A stretch of DNA of 64,000 bases from Candidatus Sulfopaludibacter sp. SbA3 (GTDB lineage: Bacteria > Acidobacteriota > Vicinamibacteria > Vicinamibacterales > UBA2999), in assembly GCA_945903265.1 (NCBI GenBank), contig CAMDNQ010000006.1, positions 1-64,000 of the forward strand, in the 5' to 3' direction. The number at the start of each line of letters is the position of its first letter. The stretch's first letter is position 1. Of this stretch, positions 13,708 through 22,239 are shown in pieces. Under the pieces are notes generated by a model. The model was not told where the DNA came from and made no database searches. It was given only the letters and a program-made list of their open reading frames with translations. Both the position numbers and the translations under genes were made by a program.

Positions 13708-14922
13708 ATGGCGCCGCCGGCCGAACGATTCGTCACGCCGTCTGCCGCTGGATTTGCGCTCTCTCTCGTCGTGCCGTCGGCTGCCGTGGCACATAAATAC
13801 GCCGGCGTAGCGGGCATGACGGTCTATGTGGTCCTGGCGTCGCTCGCGCTGCTCGCGCTCCATCGACGCTATTTCTCCCGTCTCGTCTCCACCCTCACTG
13901 GCGGGCAGGCCATCGCCCTGGCCGCGGGCCTCGTGCTGGCGCTGACCGTGCTGTTCCTGGTTGGGTACCCCATCGCCAACTCGGGGCTTGTCGGTGCGGG
14001 CAGCGACCGCGACGATGCGCTGAATATCGCGACGACCGAGTTGCTGGAAGGGCGCTTTCCGTACTACCAGCGGACGTATCACGGCAATCCGATCTCGCCG
14101 CTTCCAGGGGCCCTCGTCCTCGCCATTCCATTCGTCTGGCTGGGGAACAGCGCGTATCAGAACCTGTTCTGGCTGGTGGCGTTGATGGCGACGGTGAGCC
14201 GGCTCCTCAACGACCCGCGACCGGCCGTCATCCTGCTGGTCATCATCTTCGCGCTGTCGCCGGCGGTGCTGAATGAATTCGTCACCGGCGGCGATCTCCT
14301 GGCGAACGCGATCTATGTGCTGCTCTTCCTGGTGTGGTCGACGTCGGCCGCCGCCGACGCGCGGGCGAGCCCCTGGACGAAGGGGATTCTCGCAGCCGGG
14401 CTGGGCCTCGCGCTGGCCTCGCGCGGGCACTTTGCCCTTCTGCTCCCGCTCGCATGCGCGGCAGTCGTGCAGCGGATCGGCATGCGCGCGGCCATCCCCT
14501 ACGCGGCTCTCGTGTGCGTCGCGTTCACTTTGGCGACGGTGCCGCTGTATCTGTACGATCCGGCAGGGTTTTCACCGCTGCATACCGCGTCCTTCGCACC
14601 CCTTCCGGTGCTGGGCGCGTCGGCGCTCCTCGCGGTGATCTACGCGACGCGGCCGCGCAACGACGACCTGCACGTGTTGTTGGCGCGATGCGCAGTCGTC
14701 CTGGCGTTCCCCGTCGTCGCCTCGGCGGTCACGACGCTGAGCGCTCCGGGATCGGACACGGGTCTCACCCTGTGGGTGCTGTCGTATAACCTCTCGGGTC
14801 TGTTTTTTGCGGCGGTCGCGGTCATGCCCCGGACGGCGAACGGCTGGCCAACGCCGTGCCAGAGGAACGGGAACACACTGGCGCTGGTCAACGCGACGCC
14901 GAGCCGTCGTCCAACGTCGTAG
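13708..14922 (+). CDS. Polytopic membrane protein, possible GT-C/GT87-like glycosyltransferase
   Basis: A 404-aa protein with about ten hydrophobic segments. After the third there is a polar periplasmic loop with an acidic cluster (SDRDDALNIATTELLEG) followed by PYY and NPISPLPGAL. That arrangement resembles polyprenyl-phosphate-sugar-dependent GT-C enzymes such as GT39/GT87, but no family signature is decisive. It starts with ATG at 13708, divergent from clpP, and runs against the transcription of the surrounding housekeeping genes, so it is probably a later insertion between tig and clpP. Its 3' end overlaps the convergent SGNH gene by 35 nt. Confidence 0.75.
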   Translation: MAPPAERFVTPSAAGFALSLVVPSAAVAHKYAGVAGMTVYVVLASLALLALHRRYFSRLVSTLTGGQAIALAAGLVLALTVLFLVGYPIANSGLVGAGSDRDDALNIATTELLEGRFPYYQRTYHGNPISPLPGALVLAIPFVWLGNSAYQNLFWLVALMATVSRLLNDPRPAVILLVIIFALSPAVLNEFVTGGDLLANAIYVLLFLVWSTSAAADARASPWTKGILAAGLGLALASRGHFALLLPLACAAVVQRIGMRAAIPYAALVCVAFTLATVPLYLYDPAGFSPLHTASFAPLPVLGASALLAVIYATRPRNDDLHVLLARCAVVLAFPVVASAVTTLSAPGSDTGLTLWVLSYNLSGLFFAAVAVMPRTANGWPTPCQRNGNTLALVNATPSRRPTS

Positions 14923-16008
14923 GCGGAAGGCGGTGCCGAATGGCGTCGTAGAGGGCACTCGCGACGACCTGGTTGCCGGAGGCGCTCAAATGACCGGCCG
15001 CGTCAGGAACGTTGGCCTCGTCCGACCCGATGAAGAGGCCACGCACGACCCTCGCCGGCAGATTGTCAAAGGTGTCGAAGCCGTCGATCATGACAATGCC
15101 CCGGCGGCGCGCGGCGTCGGCGAAAAAGCCCCGCCACTCCCGGTCGCCGCCGCCGACGAGTTCGTCGAGCGTCGGGAGGTACAGGAGGACGAGCATCCGC
15201 GATGCCGGCCGGTTGATTGCCTGGAGCTCGTCGAGCACGCGGACGACAAGCTCGCCAACGCTGCCAGGTCCGCCGCCCGGAGGCGGGCTCACCACGGAGG
15301 CGCGCCTCAGACCGAGGCGCTCTGCCAGCTCGCGCGTCAGCGCATAGGAGTGCAGGTTTCGAGCACTTTCGCGCACTCGCCAGAGCACGCCCCGGGAGAC
15401 AGGAGGAACCGGGACGTTCTGGACGGTCAGGGTACCGTCAACGACCGTCAGAATCGGCTTCGGGTACCCGAGAAATCCGTCACCTGCATCCGCGGGAAAT
15501 CGTCGGTGATGAATGCCAGGACGTGGATCTGGTGGTCCAAGGCCAGCCCGTCGCGCCGGTACCACAGATACGCCTGATCCAGGCCGTACCCGGCCTGCCC
15601 CATGTTGATGGTTTCCAGACGCGTGTCGATCCGCGTGAGGATGTCGCACCAGGTATCGCGATCTCCCACCCCGAAGCCGAGCGTAAACGAATCGCCCGAG
15701 CAGATCAGGCGGATCTTTCCTGGGGGAACGTCGGGTGAAAAGTCGGCGGCGCTGCGAAAGCCCTGGCTGTTGGTGCGCAGCCCGATGCCCGGTGTGTACA
15801 CGTCGTCGAGCCGGACGTTGCGGTCGTTGACCCATCCCAGTTCCGGGTCATACACGACGTGGCGGCGTTCGGCCGCCTCGGCCGGCACTTCCTGGCGAAT
15901 CACCATGAGGTACCCGGCAGTCCCCTCGAAGGCGACGAGCAGTACGACCACCGCGGCAACATTGATCGCGCCGAGGCGAACCACCCGCCGCACCGTTTCA
16001 GCGCGCAC
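14888..16008 (-). pseudogene. Membrane-anchored SGNH/GDSL hydrolase gene with a frameshift
   Basis: Two adjacent reading frames together encode one SGNH-type protein of about 373 residues. The first (from GTG 16008) has a transmembrane anchor (AINVAAVVVLLVAFEG), block I GDSFTLG and an NMGQAGYG segment, and runs to MQVTDF. The second continues with LGYPKPIL and ends with the C-terminal block containing DAAGHLSASGNQVVA. The switch falls at an AAA run at 15473-15475; one extra A there would give a continuous frame reading DFLGYPKP. It may be a true one-base deletion or a sequencing error. It lies 12 nt downstream of tig in the same direction. SGNH proteins of this kind often modify polysaccharides; the substrate is unknown. 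Confidence 0.75.
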
Positions 16009-16020
16009 AGGGCAGGCTCT

Positions 16021-17286
16021 TCAGCCCCCCGCGCGGGACAATGCCAGGTCTACCGCCCTCTCCCGCCGCAGCCCAGCGTACAGCCGGGAGATGCTCCCCT
16101 CTTTTTCCATTTGCGCCCGCAGTGCCGCCGGCGTGCGCCCGGCTCTCAGGGCGAACTGTTCGATCTCCTTGTCGACGTCTGCCGGCGCAATCGTGATCTG
16201 CTCGCGGCGGGCAATTTCGTCGAGCACCAGTGCGCTGGAGACGGCGCCCCGCGCGGCGTCGCGCTGCGCTTCACGGAACTGCGCCCAGTCGATCCCGGCC
16301 TCGCGGGGGTCGACGTTCTGCGTCATGAGCTGCCGGGCGAATTCCTCGACCCGTCGATCCATCTCCCGCTCGACCAGCGACACGGGCAGCTCGAACGGAA
16401 TCCGTTCGGCGAGCTGCTGAAACAGGTCCGCGCGCGTCGCGCGCTTCGCCTGCTCGCGGGCTTCTTCTTCGAGATCCGTGCGCACGCGGTCGCGCAGCGC
16501 CTGCAGGGAGTCGAACGCCCCGATGTCCTTGGCGAACTCGTCGTCAAGCTCCGGCAGCACGCGCTGGCGGATCCCCTTGACGGTGACGGCGTACGACTGG
16601 TCCGTGTTCGCGAGCTCCGCGACCCCGTAGTCCTCGGGGAAGTGGACGGTGAACGTCTTCGGGTCGCCGATGTTGAGGCCCAGGAGGTTCGCGTCGAAGC
16701 CGGGAGGATTCCCCGGCGCGCCGAGTTGGATAGTGACCTCGTCATGTTGGTCGACCTTTCCGTCCGGACCGGTGCGGGTCAGATCCAGCACCGCGGCGTC
16801 GCCGTCGCCGACCGGACGCCCCTCGATCGTCTCGAACTTCGCGGCGCGCTCGCGCAGCCGCTGGAGCATGTCGTCCACCGCCTGGTCCGCCACGTCGGTC
16901 GACAGCTGGCGCACGGAGATGGTCGACAGGTCGCCCGGATCGAATGCCGGTACGGTCTCGAACGCGGCGGTGAACTTGAGCGGCTTGCCCTCCGCGAGGT
17001 CAACATCCTTGATATTCGGCGTCTCGACCGGCTCGATGCCGCGCTCCTGCAGCGCATCTTCGATCGCGCGGGGAATGAGCCCGTGCATCACATCGTGCAG
17101 GATCTGGTCGCGGAAGCGCTGCTTCACGAGCGTGCGCGGCACCTTTCCCGGACGGAAGCCGGGGATGCGCGCGCTCTTCGTGTAGCCGCCCGCGACGCGA
17201 TCGATCTCCGCGTCGACCACGTCGGTCGGGATCTCTATCGTGAGGGACTTCTGAGTTTCGCTGACGTCTGTGAATTCGGTTTTCAT
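16021..17286 (-). CDS. tig: Trigger factor, ribosome-associated chaperone/prolyl isomerase
   Basis: A 421-aa trigger factor. The N-terminal ribosome-binding domain contains the signature GFRPGKVP (about residue 44). A PPIase domain of FKBP type follows (from about 150), then the helical C-terminal substrate cradle. The family usually has 430-450 residues, so this one is slightly short at the C-terminus. It starts with ATG at 17286. In many bacteria tig directly precedes clpP-clpX-lon; here the block is split by two unrelated genes in opposite orientation. Confidence 0.95.
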   Translation of the reverse strand: MKTEFTDVSETQKSLTIEIPTDVVDAEIDRVAGGYTKSARIPGFRPGKVPRTLVKQRFRDQILHDVMHGLIPRAIEDALQERGIEPVETPNIKDVDLAEGKPLKFTAAFETVPAFDPGDLSTISVRQLSTDVADQAVDDMLQRLRERAAKFETIEGRPVGDGDAAVLDLTRTGPDGKVDQHDEVTIQLGAPGNPPGFDANLLGLNIGDPKTFTVHFPEDYGVAELANTDQSYAVTVKGIRQRVLPELDDEFAKDIGAFDSLQALRDRVRTDLEEEAREQAKRATRADLFQQLAERIPFELPVSLVEREMDRRVEEFARQLMTQNVDPREAGIDWAQFREAQRDAARGAVSSALVLDEIARREQITIAPADVDKEIEQFALRAGRTPAALRAQMEKEGSISRLYAGLRRERAVDLALSRAGG

Positions 17287-17328
17287 GGTTGACCAGGCAG
17301 AGCGGGGGTCTCCTCCTAGTGTATCGGG

Positions 17329-18288
17329 TCAGGCGCGGCGGGTCATCCACCTCCACACCAGCGCGAACACTTCGCGGAATCGCTCCTCGCGGTTCAGGGT
17401 CTCGCCGCCCTCCACTCCGTATGTCAGCGGACCCGGCTCGGGAGGGTGATACGTGCCGAACACCTTGTCCCAGATCGTCAGGATGCCGAAGTTCCGGTTC
17501 CAGTGGTCGGGCCTGTTGGAGTGGTGGATCCGGTGGGCATCGGGCGTGATCCAGACGGCATCGAGGAACGGGCTCCCGCACCGCAGCTCGGAGTGCACCA
17601 GGGCCTGATAGACGCCATTGACGGCGTAATACGCGAGCATCACCCGGACCTCCGCGCCCAGCAGCGCTCCCGGCAGGGCGTACAGCAGAGTCATCACGGC
17701 GAAATCGATCGGGTGGTTGCGCACCGCCGTCACGAGGTTCAGCTCCGCGGCCGCATGATGCACCTTGTGAATCGGCCAGAGCCACCTGGTGTGCATCAGC
17801 CGGTGCGAGGCGTAGAACAGCAGGCTGTTGACGACGTAGACGACGGCGAACTGGGCCGGCAGCGGGGCGGTCGCGAGCAGTCCAATCGCGAACCGCGACT
17901 GGAGCGCGTTGGCGGCGTAGTACACGGTGCCGAGCGTGAAGACAAACGCCAGCACCTGCACCGCTCCTGACAGCCGAAGGACGACGTAGAACAGGTCAAC
18001 CTTGCCGGACGCCGACGGGTGCACGAGCCGTCTGAGCGCCGAGCGGTCGTAGCCGAGAACGCTCACTTCGATGAGGAGGCTCCCGAGCAGAATCGCGAGG
18101 AGCCCGAGCGGCGTCATTGCCACGACCAGCCACCCCTGCGCGCCGGCGATACCGTCGCCGGCCAGGAGGAACGGCCGCAGCGCGGGGTACGTCGCGTGCA
18201 GCTGGTAGACGGCCCACAGGCCGAGCAGATAGCCGGCGGCGGCCGTCAGTACCAGGAGCGTCAGCGCCGCGGCTCGCCTGAACCCCAT
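17329..18288 (-). CDS. Sterol desaturase/fatty acid hydroxylase family membrane protein
   Basis: A 319-aa integral membrane protein with the histidine boxes of the di-iron fatty acid hydroxylase superfamily: HRLMH, HKVHH and HRIHH, plus an HWNRNFG motif near the C-terminus. Members hydroxylate or desaturate lipids, sterols, carotenoids or alkylglycerols. The exact substrate here is not evident. The ATG at 18288 lies 28 nt inside the 3' end of the upstream YfhO-like gene, so the two are probably translationally coupled. All three histidine boxes are intact. Confidence 0.88.
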   Translation of the reverse strand: MGFRRAAALTLLVLTAAAGYLLGLWAVYQLHATYPALRPFLLAGDGIAGAQGWLVVAMTPLGLLAILLGSLLIEVSVLGYDRSALRRLVHPSASGKVDLFYVVLRLSGAVQVLAFVFTLGTVYYAANALQSRFAIGLLATAPLPAQFAVVYVVNSLLFYASHRLMHTRWLWPIHKVHHAAAELNLVTAVRNHPIDFAVMTLLYALPGALLGAEVRVMLAYYAVNGVYQALVHSELRCGSPFLDAVWITPDAHRIHHSNRPDHWNRNFGILTIWDKVFGTYHPPEPGPLTYGVEGGETLNREERFREVFALVWRWMTRRA

Positions 18289-20258
18289 GCCGTTTCTCGA
18301 CGCCTCGACAGTCCCCAGATGAGCGCCAGGGCCATCATGGCCGCGTAGCCGGCCGCCATCGTCGCCCGCAGCAGGAGCGGGGAGAACTCGAAACGCACTT
18401 CGCTGACTCCGGCTGGGATACGCACCGCTTTCATGCCGTCTGTGGTGCGCTCCACCGTCACTTCCGCCCCGTTGACCCAGGCGCGCCAGAACGGGAAATA
18501 GGCATCGCGCCACACGAGGCGCGACTCGCCAGGCGTCTCGGCTCGGACGTCAATCAGGTTATACGTCCGGCGCCGGACGTCAATCGCCGCGCCCGTCATC
18601 GGTTCTGCAGGTGCCGTCAGCAGGGCGGGGTCGTTCAATCCGCGTAAGTAGAAGACGCGTTCTTCGGAGACGCCGATGACACTCCCGATGGTGTCCGGCC
18701 CGGGCTCGCGAACGCGCCCGGCGCCATGCGGCAGAGACAGCCGCATATGCGCGAATGCCATCGCCGAGGTATCGAGCAGCACCAGTGCGAACAGCACCAT
18801 GAACGCGGCTCGCGTGGCGGCGACCGAGCGCGCGCGCGCCAGTCGCGCCAGCGCGATGCCGTAGAGCAATGCGAGCGCCACGGTCAGTCCGAACAGGTAA
18901 TGGTGCGTGCCGGCGATCCCCGTGAGACTCAGGACGAAGCCGATTGACACACATGCCGTGAGTCCGAAGAGCGCCAGCACGATCCACCGCCGGCGTGGCG
19001 AGGGCCGCATGAGCGCCTCAACCCCGAGCCCGGCCGCGAGCGCGAAGAGCGCGAACAAGCCGGCGCGCAGGACCATGTCGCTGTGGTGGTTGATCGCGCG
19101 CAGCGGCGTGGGCCACGCGATCGCCAGCGACATGATCGGGCTGTAGGCAGACAGCATCACGGTCGTCATGACCACGGCGATCCCGCCGAAGAGGCGAAGG
19201 CTCCAGTAGGGGCGCCCCAACACCAGGCCGAGACACGCGAGCGGCAGGGTCAGCATGCCCATGTAGCCGAAGCCGCTGTACACGGAGGTTCCCGCGAGCG
19301 CCACCGGTGCCATGTCGCTGCCGGGATCTTCGTAGTCGGTCCAGTTGAATCCCACACCCGGAGTGCTGATCGCCAGCGCCTCGAGCGGATTCCCAGGCCG
19401 CAGTTCCTCGTACCCGTAATACCGCCCGCCCGCCGCGCGGACCGAGACGATGTCGTCACCCGACGCCAGGGCGAGCGCACTCGGCAGCGCGTAGATCGCG
19501 AGTGCGGCGGCCGCCGGGAGCCACCATCGCAGCGGCACCTGCCGGAACGCCTGCCGTGTCGCGCGTGTCAGGTGGCCGCGACCGAAGAACATCGCGGCGA
19601 CGAAGACCGGCAGAAAGACCGCGTTCCAGAAGAACTGCGTGAACGTCAGCGCCGCCATGGCCATCGCCGGGAGGCACATCAGGAGAAACCGCGCGCGGCC
19701 AGGCTGTCGAACGAAGTACAGGAATGCCGCGGCGAACAGGAACCCGTACGCGGACACATCGGCGCCGAAGTCCCTGAGGCCGACGACAACGCCCGGAGAG
19801 AACACGGCGAGGACGATCACGAAGTAAACGGCCAGCGGCCGCCGGAGCACCTGGCGCGCCAGGGCCAGGATGCTGAGGTTCAGCAGGAGCGGGACGAGGA
19901 ACGTGATGTAGACGACGAACAGCGGAAAATACGAATCGATCGTCACGCCGAGCTGGCCCAGTAGCCAGACAACGGCGGCCGTGGACGCAAACAACGGGTC
20001 CCGGCCCGGCCAGTAGAGGAACGTGAAGTAGTAAAAGGGAAACCCGGCCCAGATGGAGGAATTCCACCAGGGGAACTCGCCGTAGACGTTCAGCGAGTGG
20101 AGGACGTCGCGGAAGAAGTAGAACGTCGAGAGCCGGTCGCCGAGGAGCCCGCCTGCGATGAGCATCGGGCCGCCCATGACGATCGCCGCGAGCGTCTGCA
20201 GCGCCACCAGCACCGCGAGCTGGCGCCGCAGCCCCGCCGCCGGTACGACGTAATGCAT
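18261..20258 (-). CDS. YfhO-like multi-spanning membrane protein
   Basis: About 665 aa with 12-14 predicted hydrophobic segments and a soluble C-terminal beta-rich region (containing YFPFWRAWVNG and VRIPAGVSEVRFEFSP) followed by a last helix. That layout is typical of YfhO-family proteins, GT-C-like membrane enzymes that in Gram-positives help glycosylate lipoteichoic acid. The first loop has acidic residues and FPWWNSSIWAGFPFY, consistent with a GT-C active site. The start is uncertain: ATG 20258 leaves room for a promoter before the divergent methyltransferase, while an in-frame GTG at 20324 would add 22 polar residues. Confidence 0.78.
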   Translation of the reverse strand: MHYVVPAAGLRRQLAVLVALQTLAAIVMGGPMLIAGGLLGDRLSTFYFFRDVLHSLNVYGEFPWWNSSIWAGFPFYYFTFLYWPGRDPLFASTAAVVWLLGQLGVTIDSYFPLFVVYITFLVPLLLNLSILALARQVLRRPLAVYFVIVLAVFSPGVVVGLRDFGADVSAYGFLFAAAFLYFVRQPGRARFLLMCLPAMAMAALTFTQFFWNAVFLPVFVAAMFFGRGHLTRATRQAFRQVPLRWWLPAAAALAIYALPSALALASGDDIVSVRAAGGRYYGYEELRPGNPLEALAISTPGVGFNWTDYEDPGSDMAPVALAGTSVYSGFGYMGMLTLPLACLGLVLGRPYWSLRLFGGIAVVMTTVMLSAYSPIMSLAIAWPTPLRAINHHSDMVLRAGLFALFALAAGLGVEALMRPSPRRRWIVLALFGLTACVSIGFVLSLTGIAGTHHYLFGLTVALALLYGIALARLARARSVAATRAAFMVLFALVLLDTSAMAFAHMRLSLPHGAGRVREPGPDTIGSVIGVSEERVFYLRGLNDPALLTAPAEPMTGAAIDVRRRTYNLIDVRAETPGESRLVWRDAYFPFWRAWVNGAEVTVERTTDGMKAVRIPAGVSEVRFEFSPLLLRATMAAGYAAMMALALIWGLSRRRETAWGSGEPRR

Positions 20259-20345
20259 CGCGCTGGTTATTGTCAGGCGAGTCTCGACACCTATTCTCTC
20301 TGCAAAGGACACCTGCGGCGCCACCGTCGCCTAGAATAGCGGCCC

Positions 20346-21095
20346 GTGGCGAATGCCGGAATGGACGCGTACTGGGACCGCCATGCCGGGCGGTCGTCGC
20401 CCGAGCTCGATCCGGCGCAGCTGATCTTCGCGGCCCCGCTGCGCCGTGCGGCGGCGGGCCGCCGTGTCCTCGACTGCGGCGCCGGCGCCGGGTCGCTCTC
20501 CGCCTGTCTGGCGCCGGTGGCGCGACGGCTGCTCGCCGTGGACGCGTCGCCCGCCATGGCCGCGCGCGCGCGGACGTTCTTTCCGGACATCGACTACCGG
20601 CAGGCGGACGTGCTCACCGCGGATCTGGGCGAGCAGTTCGACATCATCTGCGGCATTGCGTTTCTCCATGAGATCCCGCACCCGCAGACCCCGTCGGTCA
20701 TCGCATTCCTTGACCGCCACCTGGCCCCTGGCGGCTTCTGCTGGTTTCAGGAGAATTCCTTTTTCAATCCCATGGCCCGGTTTCTTCGCACGCACGTCGT
20801 GGGGCGCTACGGCGTTCCGCAGTACGGCAGCGCGCACGAGACGCCGTTCGATCCGGAGCGGTGGGCGCTGTACCGGGCGGCGTTCCGCCATGCCGAGCGG
20901 AGCGCTGAAGCGTTCGTGGTGTGGGAGCGCGTGTGGACCTACTTCATCCGGCGGGGGCCGGACGCGCCGTGGCGGTCGCTTGATGCGCTCTGTTCACATT
21001 TGCCGGACGCCGTGAAGCTGCGTACCAGCTACATCCAGCACATCTACCTGTCACGCGACGTGCCGAAGCGGGAGGCGTTCGAGGTTCTGTTCTAG
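20346..21095 (+). CDS. Class I SAM-dependent methyltransferase
   Basis: A 249-aa soluble protein with the SAM-binding motif I VLDCGAGAGSLS (about residues 42-53) and acidic motif II LLAVDAS. Post-motif sequence (FDIICGIAFLHEIPH) is typical of the Methyltransf_11/25 group. The substrate is not recognisable. The start could be GTG 20346 or ATG 20361; neither has a clear ribosome binding site. It is divergent from the YfhO-like gene and followed by a tRNA gene on the other strand. Confidence 0.85.
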   Translation: MANAGMDAYWDRHAGRSSPELDPAQLIFAAPLRRAAAGRRVLDCGAGAGSLSACLAPVARRLLAVDASPAMAARARTFFPDIDYRQADVLTADLGEQFDIICGIAFLHEIPHPQTPSVIAFLDRHLAPGGFCWFQENSFFNPMARFLRTHVVGRYGVPQYGSAHETPFDPERWALYRAAFRHAERSAEAFVVWERVWTYFIRRGPDAPWRSLDALCSHLPDAVKLRTSYIQHIYLSRDVPKREAFEVLF

Positions 21096-21114
21096 GTTCC
21101 GGGTTCCGGGTTCG
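21095..21114. repeat. GGTTCCG tandem heptamer repeat
   Basis: Two perfect GGTTCCG units plus a partial third (GGTTCG) fill the short gap between the methyltransferase stop and the 3' end of the tRNA-Leu gene. It is a simple-sequence repeat with no visible function. Confidence 0.7.
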
Positions 21115-21118
21115 TGAA

Positions 21119-21202
21119 TGCGAAAGGGGAGACTCGAACTCCCATACCCTTGCGGGTACCAGATCCTAAGTCTGGCGCGTCTGCCAGTTCCGCCACTTTC
21201 GC
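21119..21202 (-). tRNA. tRNA-Leu (anticodon UAG)
   Basis: A class II tRNA of 84 nt including the discriminator A. The acceptor stem GCGAAAG pairs with CTTTCGC. The anticodon stem CCAGA/TCTGG encloses the loop CTTAGGA with anticodon TAG. The long variable arm is TACCCGCAAGGGTA, and the T-arm is GGGAG-TTCGAGT-CTCCC. CCA is not encoded. It reads CUA and probably other CUN leucine codons. It sits between a methyltransferase and a solitary DNA methylase. Confidence 0.96.
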
Positions 21203-21246
21203 GTCTCCCGAAAGACTAGCACGCGAGGGTTGGAGGGAGAGGGGGG

Positions 21247-22200
21247 CTAGGAGTTCGCGGCGCGGGTGGCACGTGTGCGCGCGATCGGCGCCTTCGCCAT
21301 GCGAATCGGGACATCGGCCAGCGGGCTGACGTTGGTGACGAGCAGCTCGTCGATCGGTCCCCGCCCGCTGGCGCGTGAGTTAATCGCGCGCCGTGCCGGC
21401 ACCCGGCGCAGCGTCAGGCCGGCGCGTTGTGCGCCCGGGGCGGCAAACGCCGCCGCGATTTCCGGCGCGCTGGAATTCGACACGAGGACCGCAGCGCCGC
21501 GGCGTGCGGCGGCGATGATGACGCGCGTCAGCCGCACCTGGTCGGCGGCGGTGAATCCACCCGCCGTGTAGTGCGCGAAGCTCGCGGTGCGGCTGAGTGG
21601 CGCGTATGGCGGATCGCAGTACACGAAGTCGCCGTGTCCCGTCCCGGAGAGCACGTCGTCGAACGGGGCATGCCGAATCATCACGCCCCGTGCGCCGAGC
21701 GCGCGCGCCACCGTCCGTATGTGGTCCGCATCGCAGATGCGGGGCGCGTCGTACCGGCCCGCGGGCACGTTGAAGCCGCCCTGCCGGTTCAGCCGGAACA
21801 GGCCGTTGAAGCCGGTCCGGTTCAGATAGATGAACATCGCCGCCAGCGCCGGCGTATTGCGCGGGCCGTCGCCGGCGCGAGCCGGGTTGAAGCGGTCATC
21901 CCGCACCTCGTAATAGCACGCGCTCCCACGCTCCAGGTGCTCGGCTTCGAGCGATGACAGCGCGGCGATGACCGCGTCCGGGTCGTCGCGGACCGCCTCG
22001 TAGCAGCCGACCAGGTCCGGGTTGGCGTCGGTCAGCAGCACGGCGCGGCCGTCGAGCCGGCCCGCGGCGTACAGATCGAAGAAGACGGCGCCGCTGCCGA
22101 CAAACGGCTCGACGTAACGGTCGAAGTGCGGCGGGTAGAACTCGCGCAGCGCGGGGAGCAGCTGGCGCTTCCCGCCAGCCCATTTCAGGAGGGGTCTCAT
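21247..22200 (-). CDS. Dam-type (D12 class) DNA adenine N6-methyltransferase
   Basis: A 317-aa enzyme with KWAGGKR (residues 6-12) and EPFVGSGAVFF (SAM-binding motif I), then DANPDLV and the catalytic DPPY in FVYCDPPYAPLS. The order is that of the alpha-class Dam/M.EcoRV family, which methylates adenine N6, often in GATC; the target recognition region is too variable to read the site. No restriction endonuclease, MutH or specificity subunit lies nearby, so it is an orphan methylase. The C-terminal 40 residues are basic and unusual. It is adjacent to a tRNA gene, a common site for acquired genes. Confidence 0.9.
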   Translation of the reverse strand: MRPLLKWAGGKRQLLPALREFYPPHFDRYVEPFVGSGAVFFDLYAAGRLDGRAVLLTDANPDLVGCYEAVRDDPDAVIAALSSLEAEHLERGSACYYEVRDDRFNPARAGDGPRNTPALAAMFIYLNRTGFNGLFRLNRQGGFNVPAGRYDAPRICDADHIRTVARALGARGVMIRHAPFDDVLSGTGHGDFVYCDPPYAPLSRTASFAHYTAGGFTAADQVRLTRVIIAAARRGAAVLVSNSSAPEIAAAFAAPGAQRAGLTLRRVPARRAINSRASGRGPIDELLVTNVSPLADVPIRMAKAPIARTRATRAANS

Positions 22201-22239
22201 GTACCGACCCCATTATCGGCTCAGCAGGGCTGCGGCCTT

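Noticed and set aside
19083-19964. A 293-codon plus-strand frame opposite the YfhO-like gene
   Set aside because: It is Arg/Glu/His-rich, has no recognisable domain, and lies antisense to a gene with clear membrane helices.
21119-22200. Restriction-modification system or integrated element at the tRNA
   Set aside because: No endonuclease, integrase or direct att repeat was found within several kb.
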